DNA from: Artemisia argyi
Taxonomy: Eukaryota; Streptophyta; Magnoliopsida; Asterales; Asteraceae
Direction: 5' to 3'
Assembly (NCBI GenBank): GCA_030686995.1
Contig: CM060685.1
Span: 128,551,823-128,615,822, forward strand
Length of the DNA: 64,000 nucleotides
A model generated the notes under the pieces. The model saw nothing but the letters and a program-made list of their open reading frames with translations, had not been told where the DNA came from and did no database searches. The translations under genes and the position numbers were made by a program. Of this stretch, positions 1 to 11,004 are shown piece by piece (position 1 is the stretch's first letter; every line of letters starts with the position of its first letter).

Positions 1-1744
1 TAACCACAAGACCAAACGCCCTTTAAAGATAGGGTATGGTTTAGATTTATTTATTTTTTGCGACGTCCATGTTCATCGAGTCGCGAGTCTAGAGGTGGCA
101 TTTGAGAATCGGTGAGTGGCTAGACCAACGTATATCATCAACTATCAAAACCCACAAATCAAACAAAATGGGTTTTGGGGGTAGCAAAATGGGTTGGGTG
201 GAGACAGAAAGTGATGGTGGTCTTTGTGAGTTGAGAAGAAATGTGTCTAAAACCTTTTTTTGATGATAAAGAATAAAACACAAATCAAAATCAAGATGAA
301 ATGTAGTTTGAGCAATGAGCGGAATATACACGTGCTAGTAAGTATCGTGTAGAACAATGTCCAACTCAGAATTTGCCAAAACTATTCTAGTGAGTCCCCC
401 TGTAGTCAATTAAATTATTTAGGAAATCTAGTCATTTGTTTGTTTGTTGTTTGTTCCGAGCATTGACATATACAAAAGTTGTAATCAGTTTTAGGTGATG
501 GAGGAACCAGGTATATATGGGTTTTAATTTGTTGGGGCTTATGAACACATACAATTTTTGTATGAATTTGTGAGTGATTTGCAAGTGGGTCTGATAATAT
601 GGTGATTTTAATTTTAATTCATTATGTGTTTAATATTTGGTTGATTTTGATTATTTGTTTGTGTTTGAACTTTGAATTACATACATTTTTAACAAAATGA
701 AAGTTGAAGATGAATGCCGCCAAAATGACCAAAATACTCTCATATGAACAGCACGTGACCAGACTTAACAAAAATATTAACGACCGTCTCGTCAAATGAC
801 TGTTCAATTACAAAGTATCAAGTAAAGGGACGACTGGAGTAATTATTTGAGTTTTATGACGACAGGTGTTAGTGTGTATAACCACGTGGACGATTTATGT
901 AATTGACTTTTTAGATTATTGTTTCAAGTGTTTTTTTTTTTGTTCGGTTCTAATGACGTTTTTTGTTTTCTTATCGCTATTTTGTTAAAATATTTTGGGT
1001 CTCAATTCTCTAGTTGCTCTCCATCTTTTTGTTTTAAGATGTTCTTAAGAAAAGCTATACTTTTTTGTCGCTAAAAAATAGTCCTTCATCTATGGTGGTC
1101 CAAACACTTTGTCCTTGGTGAAAGATACGGCGTAACATTTAACAAACAAAAGTAGAAACCAATTAAGACGTATACGATATCAAATACTACAATGATTTTT
1201 GAATGAATTAGTCGCAATTGTGTTCAATTAATATCCTAATACGTAGTAATCTAGGGAATAATGCTTGAGTGAAATGTTGTAAGAGTTCATTAACATCTTT
1301 TAAGAAATACTCATGTTACTCAGGTTTCAGATCATTTGCAAAGTAGCACAAATTTACAAAGCCTAAAAAGTATTTTGGTGCTGTCACGTGTCCCACCCTC
1401 TTTTTTCCCCTAGGATACTTATGTAATCCACTCCTTCCCGTTATATCCTCTTATTCCCGCTTTTTCTTTCTATTATCATGTTTTTCTTTCTATTGTTTAT
1501 TCTCCTACTAACCTCCCAACAACCACTATCATCATCAGATCTAACACAATACATCCTGATCTCCTCATCCCCTTTCATACCATCATCATCATCATCAGAT
1601 CTAACACAACACCGTCTCCATCACCATCACCGTCTGCACGCCGTCAGCAACACCGTCTTCACGCCGTCACCATCAGGTACCAACTAATAAAACTTTTTTT
1701 TTGTACGTTTCGACTTCATAATAATCGGGTAAACATAGAAAATA

Positions 1745-2226
1745 TGTTGTTGAAATGTGATAGATATAATGATGCACACTAACTGCTCGACGAAATGCTT
1801 CAACCAGATTTTTGTTGAAAGATAAAATAAATACAGATCTTTATATGAAGAGCTAAAAAATAAAAATGAGAAAAATTGTTTTTTGTTAAAAGAGATGAGA
1901 TAATAGATGCTTGGGAAGAAAAATAGAATTTTGTTAAAAATAAAAGTATAGATTATCCAACCAGCAAGTTGAACATTGACTAATTTGTGGTTAAATGTTT
2001 AGTGGGTGTTTGGGATTACTTAATAAAATAAGCTTTTTAGAATAAGGATTTTAAGTGTGTTTGGGATTGCTTCTTTAAAGTGCTTATCCTACTTTTTAAA
2101 ACACATTTAAGTGTTTGGATGAAGGACTAACAAGCTGGTGGCACATGTTTATTTCAAACTGATAAACAGTTTAAAATAAGCAATTTAAAAGTTGATTAAT
2201 TTCTAGTTAGCTTATACATTTTTAGT

Positions 2227-2283
<57 letters not shown>

Positions 2284-2519
2284 ATTGACTTTTAGCTAAT
2301 ATGTTATCATAGGTTCACCAGTTTGTTTATTTTAGCTATTATGTATTTATGTTATCATAAGTTTATCAGTTAGTTTCTTTATGTTATCATAGGTTATAGG
2401 CTCATCATTTAGTTTATACTTTTTTAGTTATTTGTGTGATATGTTTAATGATTTGTTGTTGAAATGTGATAGGTTTAATGATGTACACCAACTTCTCGAC
2501 AAAATGCTTCAACCGGATT
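1745..2519 (+). repeat. diverged direct repeat pair (about 66 bp)
   Basis: Positions 1745-1810 and 2454-2519 are the same sequence with several substitutions, about 710 bp apart. Both begin with TGTTGTTGAAATGTGATAG. The second copy reads open for about 35 codons (a CDRFND...LLDKMLQ-like stretch, weakly reminiscent of pentatricopeptide helices) before a stop. It could be a relic of a duplicated exon or of an unrecognised repeat. I do not assign a function. Confidence 0.5.
2230..2278 (+). repeat. poly-T tract, 49 nt
   Basis: An uninterrupted T run. It could be the reverse complement of a poly-A tail from a retroposed insertion, but I see no TSD or coding remnant beside it. Confidence 0.9.
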
Positions 2520-2589
2520 ATGAGGTCTTAGCTAATGAAATGACGTTAAATATCGTTTTCCAGTTTTGTTGATGTGATGGATGAATGGT

Positions 2590-3055
2590 GGATGTTTGAT
2601 AATTATAAGGATGAGACGTGCTTTGATAATGTTCATCAGTTCATTAGTTAGTTTTGGTCATCAGTTAATTTTGTTCTTTAGTTATTTTTATAATGTTCAT
2701 CAGTTTTAGTTAGTATTATTAATCGGTTCATCAATTTTCTAATAAAAACACAATGTTTATTAGTTACTTTTGATAACATTCATCAGTTATTTATTTTATT
2801 GTTAATCAGTTATTTTTAATATTGTTAATCAGTTACTTTTGATAACGTTCGTTAGTTATTTTTTATAATGTTCAGCAGTTTTCGAAAAAATAACATTTCA
2901 TCAGTTATTTTTTATAATGTTCAGTGGTTTTCGAGAAAAATAACGTTCATCAGTTATTTTTTATATTGTTCATCATCTATTTTTTATAACGTTTATCAGT
3001 TATTTTTTTTAATGTTCATCAGTTATTTTTGATAACGTTCATCAGTTATTGTTCA
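2590..3055 (+). repeat. degenerate repeats of a GTTCATCAGTTATTTTT-like unit
   Basis: More than ten imperfect, irregularly spaced repeats of a roughly 20-30 bp unit built on 'gttcatcagttatttttgataac'. It looks like an old, eroded minisatellite. No coding potential is visible. Confidence 0.75.
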
Positions 3056-3541
3056 TCTTTAATGTGTAATATTTCACTCATATCATATCGGATTTGAGTG
3101 ATTTAAATTTCTTAGTAAATAATGGCCAAAAAGCTACAACTTGTATTGCAAAATTTGGCCTTAAACTAGACAAAATTAGAGCCGAAAATGCCAAAATTTT
3201 GAAAAAAATCAACTCCCATTAAAAAAGTTGAAAAAAAAAATTACGATTCATATATCATAATGCATACCAAATTAAAGAAAATTAAATGTAAAAAACTATG
3301 GTATAATCAGTTTTACATAAAAGTTTGTCATTTGAAAGTTATTTACGTTTGAAGTTTTATGGTTGATGAGGCGAAAAGTGAACCGCTTTTAAGGGGTCAT
3401 TTAAGCCCGGATTCGTGATTATTTGATCAAATATTGCCCTAAATCGTTCCTTTTGTCATTTTAGGAAGCATTTTGGATGTTTTTAGAGCACAAAAGTGAA
3501 GAAAACGGCAAAGTCTCAATTTTCCTTGCTGGAACAGTACC

Positions 3542-3813
3542 TGACGGCGTCAAGACTCTCCACATGACGGCGTCAAGAGTTACAAAAGAGGTGGATGTGG
3601 AAAATACACATAACGATCCAGAGAGGTTTTGTGCATAGGAGATGACGGCGTCACCCAAGGCTGTCATGGTCCTAGTATTAGTGACGGCACAGAAGAAAAT
3701 CATACATGACGGCGTCACAAATAGATCTAGGCAATACGATTTTATTATGGTGGCGAGTTGACGGCGTAACAACTTAACACATGACGTCGTCACCCTGTAA
3801 AATCTATATATAG
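3542..3813 (+). promoter_or_regulatory. U3 enhancer/promoter: paired TGACGGCGTCA motifs plus TATA box
   Basis: Motif pairs start at 3542/3565 and 3759/3782, exactly 23 bp apart, with more single or half sites between (3643, 3682, 3707). A TATA box (CTATATATAG, 3804-3813) follows the last motif by 12 bp. TGACG is the core bound by plant TGA-type bZIP factors, and each 11-mer contains two inverted TGACG half sites around one central base. That these sites drive transcription is inference from position and conservation across the LTR copies. Confidence 0.7.
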
Positions 3814-4661
3814 TTTTCCAAATTTCTTTCATTAGTGTGCAACTTTGAGGGAAAAACCCTAGGCCGAATTTTACAGTTTTTTCAAGGGTTCCAACCCCTT
3901 GAATCTTTCATGTTCAATTAAAGATAAGTATTCTTCCAAATCATTCAATATGTCTATGTGTTGTTTGATTATATCTTATGCTTGTCTTCTATTTAACATG
4001 CTAGGCTAGATTTCCTTTGTGTTTGCTTAGATGTAGTGAAACCTAGATGTTGATTATGGGTTGATTGTTTGTTTATAGTTGCTACGGATGATTGTATTCG
4101 ATGTTAGGCTTAAGAAAACTGGCAGACTTTCATTGGTAACTTGCTTGAACGTCTTAAGAAACATGATTGGAGGTGTACTACGATTTTTGGTTGTATTTAA
4201 TGCGTAGGAGAATTCTAATGATCCCATGTTAGGAGCTTCTAACGGCTCGACATAGGAGTGAAGTAGGATCCTATAGAGTTAGGAAATATTGTACACGGCC
4301 CTACGACTAGTATTAAGGAATATGACCCGTCATCCATGCAATTGTAACAAGCTATCAACCTGTAAAAGATATCTAGGGAGTAATGAAACCTAAGTAAACA
4401 CAACTTTCCTCATCATTGTTTACACCACATTAGTATAAATAGTTTCCTTTCATTTTTGTTATTTTATTTTGATTGCATTTGTAGTTATTTGGGTTAGTTG
4501 GCTAGCAACTAATTCCGCCCACTCCTTCAAAACTCGAGATTTTAATCGCTTTCTATAAAATATAAAAATACAAAAAGAATAATCCCTCACCTCTAGACCT
4601 AGCTTAGTAGTCTTTCTAATCCTAGCGACACTATTCCGGAGTTGAACGATCAATCCCCCGG

Positions 4662-4691
4662 TACTTGTCACTATACTATACTACAATGATC
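4662..4691 (-). promoter_or_regulatory. U5 segment complementary to the 5' end of tRNA-Asp
   Basis: Read on the minus strand this is nearly the first 25 nt of plant tRNA-Asp(GUC), with a 5-nt ATAGT duplication and a few mismatches. In better preserved copies (12913-12942, 9069-9098) the 15-nt core TCGTTGTAGTATAGT is exact; here the core has one change. It sits about 93 nt upstream of the site complementary to the 3' end of the same tRNA. The tRNA sequence is from memory. Confidence 0.65.
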
Positions 4692-4783
4692 AGGTACACT
4701 ACCTGGTGGGGGTTGTAAGCTTCTCAACATCCCTTGAGAGGTAAAACCTGTTGCGAGGGCGCAATTCCCACGTATCAAGTTTT

Positions 4784-4802
4784 TGGCGCCGCAGCCTGGG
4801 GA
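4784..4802 (+). promoter_or_regulatory. primer binding site (tRNA-Asp type)
   Basis: TGGCGCCGCAGCCTGGGGA lies 6 nt after the LTR end. The expected complement of the tRNA-Asp 3' end is TGGCGCCGTTGCCGGGGA, so this copy has a few changes. The E4 site (42532-42549) has only one mismatch. Confidence 0.85.
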
Positions 4803-4947
4803 ATAGTTATTGTCTAGGTTAGGATTTCTTTTTATTAGGTCTACTTGCTAGATTCCTTTCTAGTAAGATTTTATTTTTATTTTTAGGTTTTCTTTAGTCT
4901 ATCTCATTTCTTCGTGTCCTTGTTCGTAACCTTTACCATCCGACATC

Positions 4948-6373
4948 ATGGAAGGTGGTAACAGCTTTGAACCCATCAACCCACTACAACAAAACCACCC
5001 ACAAAACCCACCACAACCAAACCCACCTCCTAGGCCCCGAACTTTAGGAGAGTATTCCCGTCCTAGCCACCAAGGCTATCAAAACACTATTGAGCTCACT
5101 CAAGGAGCCAATGTGTCCCCCTTGCGATCCGACACCATCCGGTTGGTGCAAAGCGGATGTGCATTCCATGGACTTCGTTCCGAAGATCCTAATCAACATC
5201 TCAAGGATTTCCTTAAAATCGTAGATTCTATAGACCTTGATGTTACAACTAGAGAGTCGACCCGATTACGCCTATTCCAATTCTCTCTACGTGATCAAGC
5301 TAGTCAATGGCTTGAACGTTTACCCGCGGGATCCATCACCTCATGGGATGATCTCACCACTCGTTTCCTTGCTCAATTTTTCCCACCGGGGAGAACTACC
5401 AAGCTTAGAAATGATATCTTGAAGTTCCAACAATGTCAAGGTGAAACTCTATATGAAGTATGGACTCGTTTCAAGGACTTACTCCAAAAAGTCCCTCATC
5501 ATGGCATAGATCTTTGGCTCAAAGTCCAAATTTTCTATGACCATATCTACCTCTCCACAAGGCGAACCATTGACCAATCGGCCGGTGGCAAGCTACATGA
5601 TCTAAGTGCGGAAGAATCATGGGAACTCATAGAAGATCTTGCTCTCTATGACAATGAAAGTTGGAATGATCCCCGTGATTTGAACAAAACGGTCAAGGCA
5701 ATATCTTTGCCTTCGAACAATTCTAGCACTCCCGACCGTAGGATCATGGAACTTGAGGACCAAGTCAAGTTTCTCATGAAATCTTACGAAGCTCCTAAGC
5801 CTTCAAGCCAAGTAAACAAAATCACTTCTTCATGCGAATTATGTAGTGGTCCCCATGACACTCGTGATTGCGTGGAACTCCCTGGATAAGCTTTTGCGGA
5901 CTACGCATCCTCACGTACCGACGAAGTGGAGATAAGTGGTACACTTTCAAACTCGAGCCAAAGCCTTACGGTGATTCCTACAACCCTTCTTGGAAAAATC
6001 ACCCGAACCTTAGGTGGAAACAAAACCAAAACAATTCTTCCAATCCACCTAATCGTTACCAACCAAACGGTCCACCCTCTAACCGTACTTTCAACAACAA
6101 TCCTTCCAATAACTATGGTAGTACCAATAATCTTGAAGGATTGATGTCCAAATTTATGGTATCTCAATAAGCTCGCATATCTAAGTTTGAAGCCGATTTC
6201 AAACAAAAGCAAAGCGAGATGACCACCAAAATCAACACATTGTTGAAAGTTCTCAATGACCGAGAAATGGGGCACTCCCAAGCGACACGGTCAAGAACCC
6301 GAAACTAAACGTTAATGCCATATCATCGGTTTCGTCACCTACTTCTTGTCCACAATACTATTCGGTCAAAGCA
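4948..6373 (+). pseudogene. gag: gag of E1 (Retrotrans_gag, zinc knuckle), disrupted
   Basis: Gag is the structural protein that packages element RNA in cytoplasmic particles. The first frame (4948-5889) gives 313 residues: a Pro/Asn-rich N-terminus, a Retrotrans_gag-like domain at about 72-200 (FHGLRSEDPNQHLKDF, then W121, then FLAQFFPPGRT at 140-150), and a zinc knuckle with C296, C299, H303, C308. A TAA at 5887-5889 interrupts it. Homology continues (SNPPNRYQPNG, then KFEADFKQ) after a frameshift near 5930, a TAA at 6168-6170 and a 1-bp shift near 6270. Beyond these lesions the frame runs directly into the protease ORF, so gag and pro were one frame of about 850 codons. The start is the first ATG after the leader and matches the E2 and E4 starts. 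Confidence 0.88.
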
Positions 6374-7498
6374 ATGAGCACGTATTTCAAGCAAACCCAA
6401 ATTCTTCAAAAGGACCAATTTAATAAAACATCCGATATCAAACCGGTCAATAACATAGTTGAAACACCTCCTACACAAGACCTTGACGATGAATTCAAGG
6501 AGCTCCACCTTGAACGCCCCCTCATTGATGTCTTAGCCCGAGCTCCTTACTATAGTGCCCTCCTAGAAAAATATGAGAAATTTAAATTGGGTAAAAATGG
6601 GACCGCCTTCGTTCAAAACAAGTTGCCTAAGAAGCTTGATGATCCGGGTATATTTGTTTTGCCTTGTAAGATAGGAAGATCCGAAGCTTTCGACACACTA
6701 GCCGACTTAGGATCAAGCCTCAACTTGATTCCCTTATCCCTTTTCACTACTCTTAAGCTAGGAAAGTTAGAGGAGACGGAAGTACTAATTGGTCTAGCGG
6801 ATGGAAGTATTGCCCACTCAGTCGGAATGATCAAGGATGTAGTTGTTCATGTAGGAAAGTTAACTATTTTAGCAGATTTTCACGTCCTAGATATGGTTAG
6901 TGATACTCCATGCCCTTTGTTAGTAGGAAGAGGATTTTTAGCAACCGCTAGTGCCATGATAGATTGTAAGGAGTCTAAGATAGCGATAGGAGAGGGTGAG
7001 ACTTGGTCGGTTTATGATGTTAAGAAGCATAGCTACGATTGTGAGGATGAACCGACACCACATTGGGTGGAGATGAATAGGAGACCATCTAGATATGGGC
7101 CTTGGATAGAAAGAAACTTTATAGGACCCCAACGCCCATTCTATCTAGAAAAATATTTCATCGATAAAACACATTCGGTGGAACAACTCATAGCTAGAGA
7201 TGAGGAACTAGACCCTTTTGAGGATCCCCTAGTCTTTAGGAAAATGATTGAGTTCTTAAGCGTAATGCCTATCAACATAGAGATTAACAAGTGGAAAAGG
7301 GAAGGGGATAAGTGTAAATGGAAGTGGGACAAGCCACCTAAGGAAGGTGACGAATCATGGCATATGAAGATGATTTTATATGATCTGGATGGAGAAAAGT
7401 TTGAGAGGTCATACCGTACCAAGAAAACAGATAGGAAGTTGAAACCCAAGTTTGATCCCAAAGATGTCCTCAACGAGGAGCTCACACATATAGGGTAG
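6374..7498 (+). CDS. pro: retropepsin-like protease domain of E1 with an unknown C-terminal tail
   Basis: This is the longest intact frame in the window (374 residues). Residues about 85-215 look like an Athila retropepsin: the active-site region is ADLGSSLNLIP at 110-120 (D111; DLG in place of the usual DT/SG, which I recall as normal for Athila), and LLVGRGFL near 182-189 matches the second conserved loop. Residues 216-374 are a charged tail (IERNFIGPQRPFYLEKYF; KRKWKWD-like lysine/tryptophan stretch) that is not reverse transcriptase and that I do not recognise. The frame is open upstream to about 6272, so ATG 6374 is probably internal to the original gag-pro frame. It is followed by non-coding DNA rather than pol. 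Confidence 0.8.
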   Translation: MSTYFKQTQILQKDQFNKTSDIKPVNNIVETPPTQDLDDEFKELHLERPLIDVLARAPYYSALLEKYEKFKLGKNGTAFVQNKLPKKLDDPGIFVLPCKIGRSEAFDTLADLGSSLNLIPLSLFTTLKLGKLEETEVLIGLADGSIAHSVGMIKDVVVHVGKLTILADFHVLDMVSDTPCPLLVGRGFLATASAMIDCKESKIAIGEGETWSVYDVKKHSYDCEDEPTPHWVEMNRRPSRYGPWIERNFIGPQRPFYLEKYFIDKTHSVEQLIARDEELDPFEDPLVFRKMIEFLSVMPINIEINKWKREGDKCKWKWDKPPKEGDESWHMKMILYDLDGEKFERSYRTKKTDRKLKPKFDPKDVLNEELTHIG

Positions 7499-8343
7499 CC
7501 CATGACGTTGAGTCTAGCTACAAGACTCGTAAATAAATAAAAGCGCTTCTTGGGAGGCAACCCATGTTTTGTGTGTTTTTTTTATTTGTTTGATTGTTAT
7601 TTGCTTCCGTATACATGCTTTATTTTTATTTTTGGTAGATCATGTTTCAAACTAAAATTGTGAAAATGCTTTATTTTGTTGTTTAACTTCGTCTTAACTT
7701 CATATAAAGGTATTTTGCAAAAGCTAAGTGTAAGAGGAAACCCCAAATTTGTTCTAAGAACGAAAATGATCATGATTCGCCACAATATTAAATGAACATG
7801 TGTATTAGTATTTGTTAGAGTCAAATGCTTGTATCGAGTCATAATGATGTTTTGTAGGATTTTCCAGGAAGTAGGACATAAGTTTTTCCAGAAATTTTCT
7901 GAAAACTTAACGTAAAGATTTCTGCAGGTCACTTCTGACGGCGTCAGGAGTTAACTCCTGACGGCGTCATGTGTAGAATTCTGGAAATTTTGCAAGTTTT
8001 GTTTTTCTAACGGAGTCTTAAAGTTTTTGTTAATTCTTTAGTTTTATAAACTCCAGGAAATCCGCAAACATTCATTCCACAAGCATTATATCTTACATAG
8101 TTTTCTAGGATTTGTTAGTATATATAGATTGCCGCCGATTTTACGCGAGGTTGCATTGATTGTTTTTTCAGGTTTAACAGGTTATATATGACAAGAAGAT
8201 GATTTATATTTCTGGAAGGGAAGATTTGAATGTTCATTTTCTTGGAGGAAGATCTAACCTTGTTGACACACTATTCACACCGAACGAATCAGGGGAGTAT
8301 TTGTTTTCATTCTTTTACCTATTTTACTTTTACATCCTTTAAT

Positions 8344-8385
8344 TGAACATTGGGGACAATGTTCATCCTAAGTGTAAGGAGAGGG
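8344..8385 (+). promoter_or_regulatory. conserved hairpin and purine-rich motif
   Basis: The arms TGAACATTG and CAATGTTCA flank a GGGA loop (8344-8365). They are followed by AAGTGTAAGGAGAGGG at 8370-8385, similar to the terminal polypurine tract. The hairpin and purine motif recur near 31100-31140 (inverted) and 47050-47090. Confidence 0.65.
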
Positions 8386-8990
8386 TAAATGATGATACCT
8401 TATAGGATACAATTGCACTTGAGTTTGTTTGTTTGATGGTAGGTGTGTAATAAAACTAAGAGAAAAACTTGTTAGTATAATTTTAGCGCCAAATTTAAAT
8501 TTTTTTACAACATTTAGGAGTGAAACTTTAGCCTTAGCAAGCGTCTCATGGATAGGAGTTGTATGACTATTACAAAACCGTACCACTTAAAAATATTTTT
8601 CACCCAAATATGTGAGGTTCGCCTTTAGATTTGATAGGAAAAGCATTCATTCTTAGTGCTTATGAGTGTACCGATAGCATTTAGATTCTAGAACTTGCGT
8701 TAGTGATGCATCCCGAGACCGCTAGTGAGACTACATTCGTATAGTAGAATTTACTACATGATAAGAGGCATTCGATTCACCCTTGTGTTTAAACCCGTAT
8801 CATAATTACTTGACCATTTAAGTAATATTACTTGGCTAGTAAAGTCAATTAATTTTCCCCACACCTTAGCGTTGTACTCATTTTTAGTACACGAAACCCC
8901 TAGTACACCCCTCCGAGCCTATCCTTTCGTTTCTAACTTTAAGCATCTTACTTAAAGAAAAAATTTGTTACAACCCACCCAAATGTGAAA

Positions 8991-10601
8991 TGATGTGTGG
9001 GAATCGCACCAGGCTTTACCTCTCGAGGGATCTCGAGAAGCTTACAACCCCCACCAGGCAGTGTACCTGATCGTTGTAGTATAGTATAGTGACAAGTATC
9101 GGGGAATTGATCGTTCAACTCAGGAATATTGTCGTTAGGATTGAAATTAATCTAACTAGGTCTAAAGGTGAAGGATTATTCTTTTTGTGTTTTTATATTT
9201 TATGAAAAGCAAGTGAAAATCTCGGGTTTTGGAAGAAGGGGCGGAATTAGTTGCTAATCAACTAACCCAAAAGCTACTAATCAAACTAATGTGCAAGAAA
9301 AATAAACAAAGGTTCTACAAGATAAGTGAAGCATGTCTACCTATGATATGTTACTCCTTGCTAGCTATCCAATTCTACCTATTGAATTGTCACACCTTAT
9401 TTTAATTGACGGGTTGTATTCCTTAATACCATTCGTGGGGTGGCGTACGTACTTCCCCAACTCTATAAGCACTTCACTCCTATGTCGAGCCTGCAAGAAG
9501 CTCCTAACATGGGATCATTAGAATTCGCTCATGCTTTAAATACAACCATAATAACCTAGTATGCATTGGTTCATGTTTTTTAAGACGTTCAAGCATGTCA
9601 CCATTGAAAGTCTGCCAGTTTTCTTAAGCCTAACATCGAATACAATCAACCAAACAAGAGACAATAGGAATCAAGAATTATAAGCTAAATCAACTAGACC
9701 TATCGAAGTGTCACACCCTAATTGATGAAGATAGACACAAACATCAACAAGGAATCAATAAGATCTAATAAATTATATACAAGTTTCACATAAACATAAG
9801 TAGACACAAGGTGAATTAGAAAAACATCATCAAAGAAGAGCAAGTAACAATGATAATGTAAAACATGATTAAGATAGAATCAACAAACCAATACATGATG
9901 TTTATGGAGTGATTGAAACCCTCTAAGTTGCTGGAAAAACACCTACCTAAACCCAGGAATCGACCTTAGGGTTTAGGGCTTACAAAAAGTGAAGTTATGA
10001 TATTATATTTATAGGCAAGTTTTCTGTCGGCAAGGCTTGACGGTGTCAGCATTAACACATGATGCTGTCAGCCCGCCGTTTTCACCAAATCGAAGATTTC
10101 TTCGTCCTCTTCGCGTGGGCTTTTGAATCACCTAAATCTGAGTTCGTATGCAAAAGTTATGACTAAAACAATATCAGCTACTCCGCGTGCAAGTTTTGAC
10201 AAGTTAACACGTGACGGCCTACGTGACGCCTTCAGGAAATTTTCTAGGCCATCACTCTTTTATTTTACATGTGACGGCCTTGGGTGACGCCGTCATCTCC
10301 AATGCACAAAACTTTCTGGACCATCACGGACTTTATCCACTTCACCTCTTGTTTTACTCTTGACGCCGTCATGTAGAACCTTGTGACACCGTCAAGTACT
10401 GTTCCCAGCAAGGAAAATTAAGACTTTTCCGTTTTCTTCACTTTTATGCTCAAAAAACGTCCAAAAATGCTTCCTTTTCCAGAATTCACTCCAAAAGTAC
10501 CTAAAATCACAAAAGGAACGATTTAGGGCAATATTTGATCAAATAAATTCAATTCTAGGCTTAAATGACCCCCTAAAAACGGATCATTTTTCGCCTCATC
10601 G
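8991..10601 (-). mobile_element. solo LTR nested in E1, TSD TGAAA
   Basis: A minus-strand LTR of the same family (TGATGTGTGG at the left, CGCCTCATCG at the right). The TSD TGAAA is present at 8986-8990 and 10602-10606. At 49130-49165 the uninterrupted E4 version reads through this site, confirming the insertion. It carries a TGACG pair at 10038/10060 and the tRNA-Asp-like segment at 9069-9098. No internal sequence remains, so it arose by LTR-LTR recombination. Confidence 0.9.
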
Positions 10602-10962
10602 TGAAACCAAATCGCCTTAGCCTTCCGTGTATGCACTCATCTTTAGTGCATTATTGTTACATGTTTAAACCCTTAGTTAATTATCGAATTGATTACATGG
10701 TTGCTAAGTCGAGTCATATCTTGTACATATTGTTTTTGGACGATTGGGACTCATGGGTAAAGTACTAGTGTTATGGAGTAATGGGGAAGAACATCAAATT
10801 ATTACCCCCATATGTGCGTTAAACTTAAAAGTACTCCAAGTGTTTTGATTATCTTGATTCGAATCATTAGATTAGTTTATTGTAAAGTATGTAAAAATTC
10901 AAGTGTAAGGGGAATGTACATTCCCTATGATGTTTATTTTGGATGGTATGGTAAGAGTGTAT

Positions 10963-10964
<2 letters not shown>

Positions 10965-11000
<36 letters not shown>
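10965..11000 (+). repeat. poly-A tract, 36 nt
   Basis: It occurs at the same position of the 3' non-coding region as the poly-T at about 30096-30133 in the inverted E2, next to 'gtatgca' in both. It is an inherited feature of the element rather than a random slip. A Lys-rich ORF across it is an artefact. Confidence 0.85.

Positions 11001-11004
<4 letters not shown>

Larger units (their letters stand above)
1..3358. other. non-coding flank, no gene recognised
   Basis: This AT-rich stretch lies left of element E1. The longest open frames are short, lack any domain I recognise, and are biased by simple sequence (for example a Ser/His-rich frame at 1478-1687). It holds a poly-T run, a degenerate repeat field and one diverged direct repeat, listed separately. 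The stretch near 2000-2120 contains repeated 'gtgtttgggattgctt'-like phrases that are common in plant non-coding DNA. I see no rRNA or tRNA gene. Confidence 0.6.
3364..4777 (+). repeat. E1 5' LTR
   Basis: Begins TGATGAGGCG and ends CGTATCA, immediately before the primer binding site. U3 carries the paired TGACG motifs and a TATA box near 3804. U5 carries a stretch complementary to the 5' end of tRNA-Asp. Compared with the 3' LTR it lacks about 30 bp after 'tcattttagg' (near 3465). Confidence 0.92.

Noticed and set aside
1478..1687. ORF with a hydrophobic start resembling a secreted peptide
   Set aside because: Ser/His repeats come from TCATCATC simple sequence; no homologous feature, no stop context or repeat conservation.
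3461..3832. Antisense 123-residue ORF in the 5' LTR
   Set aside because: It reads through the TGACG motif cluster; similar frames in other LTRs (29112, 36716, 41332) shift and stop freely.
9069..9143. Possible functional tRNA-Asp gene on the minus strand of the LTR
   Set aside because: Only the 5' 25 nt or so match, with a 5-nt insertion; the anticodon arm, T arm and acceptor closure are absent, and the segment repeats in every LTR.
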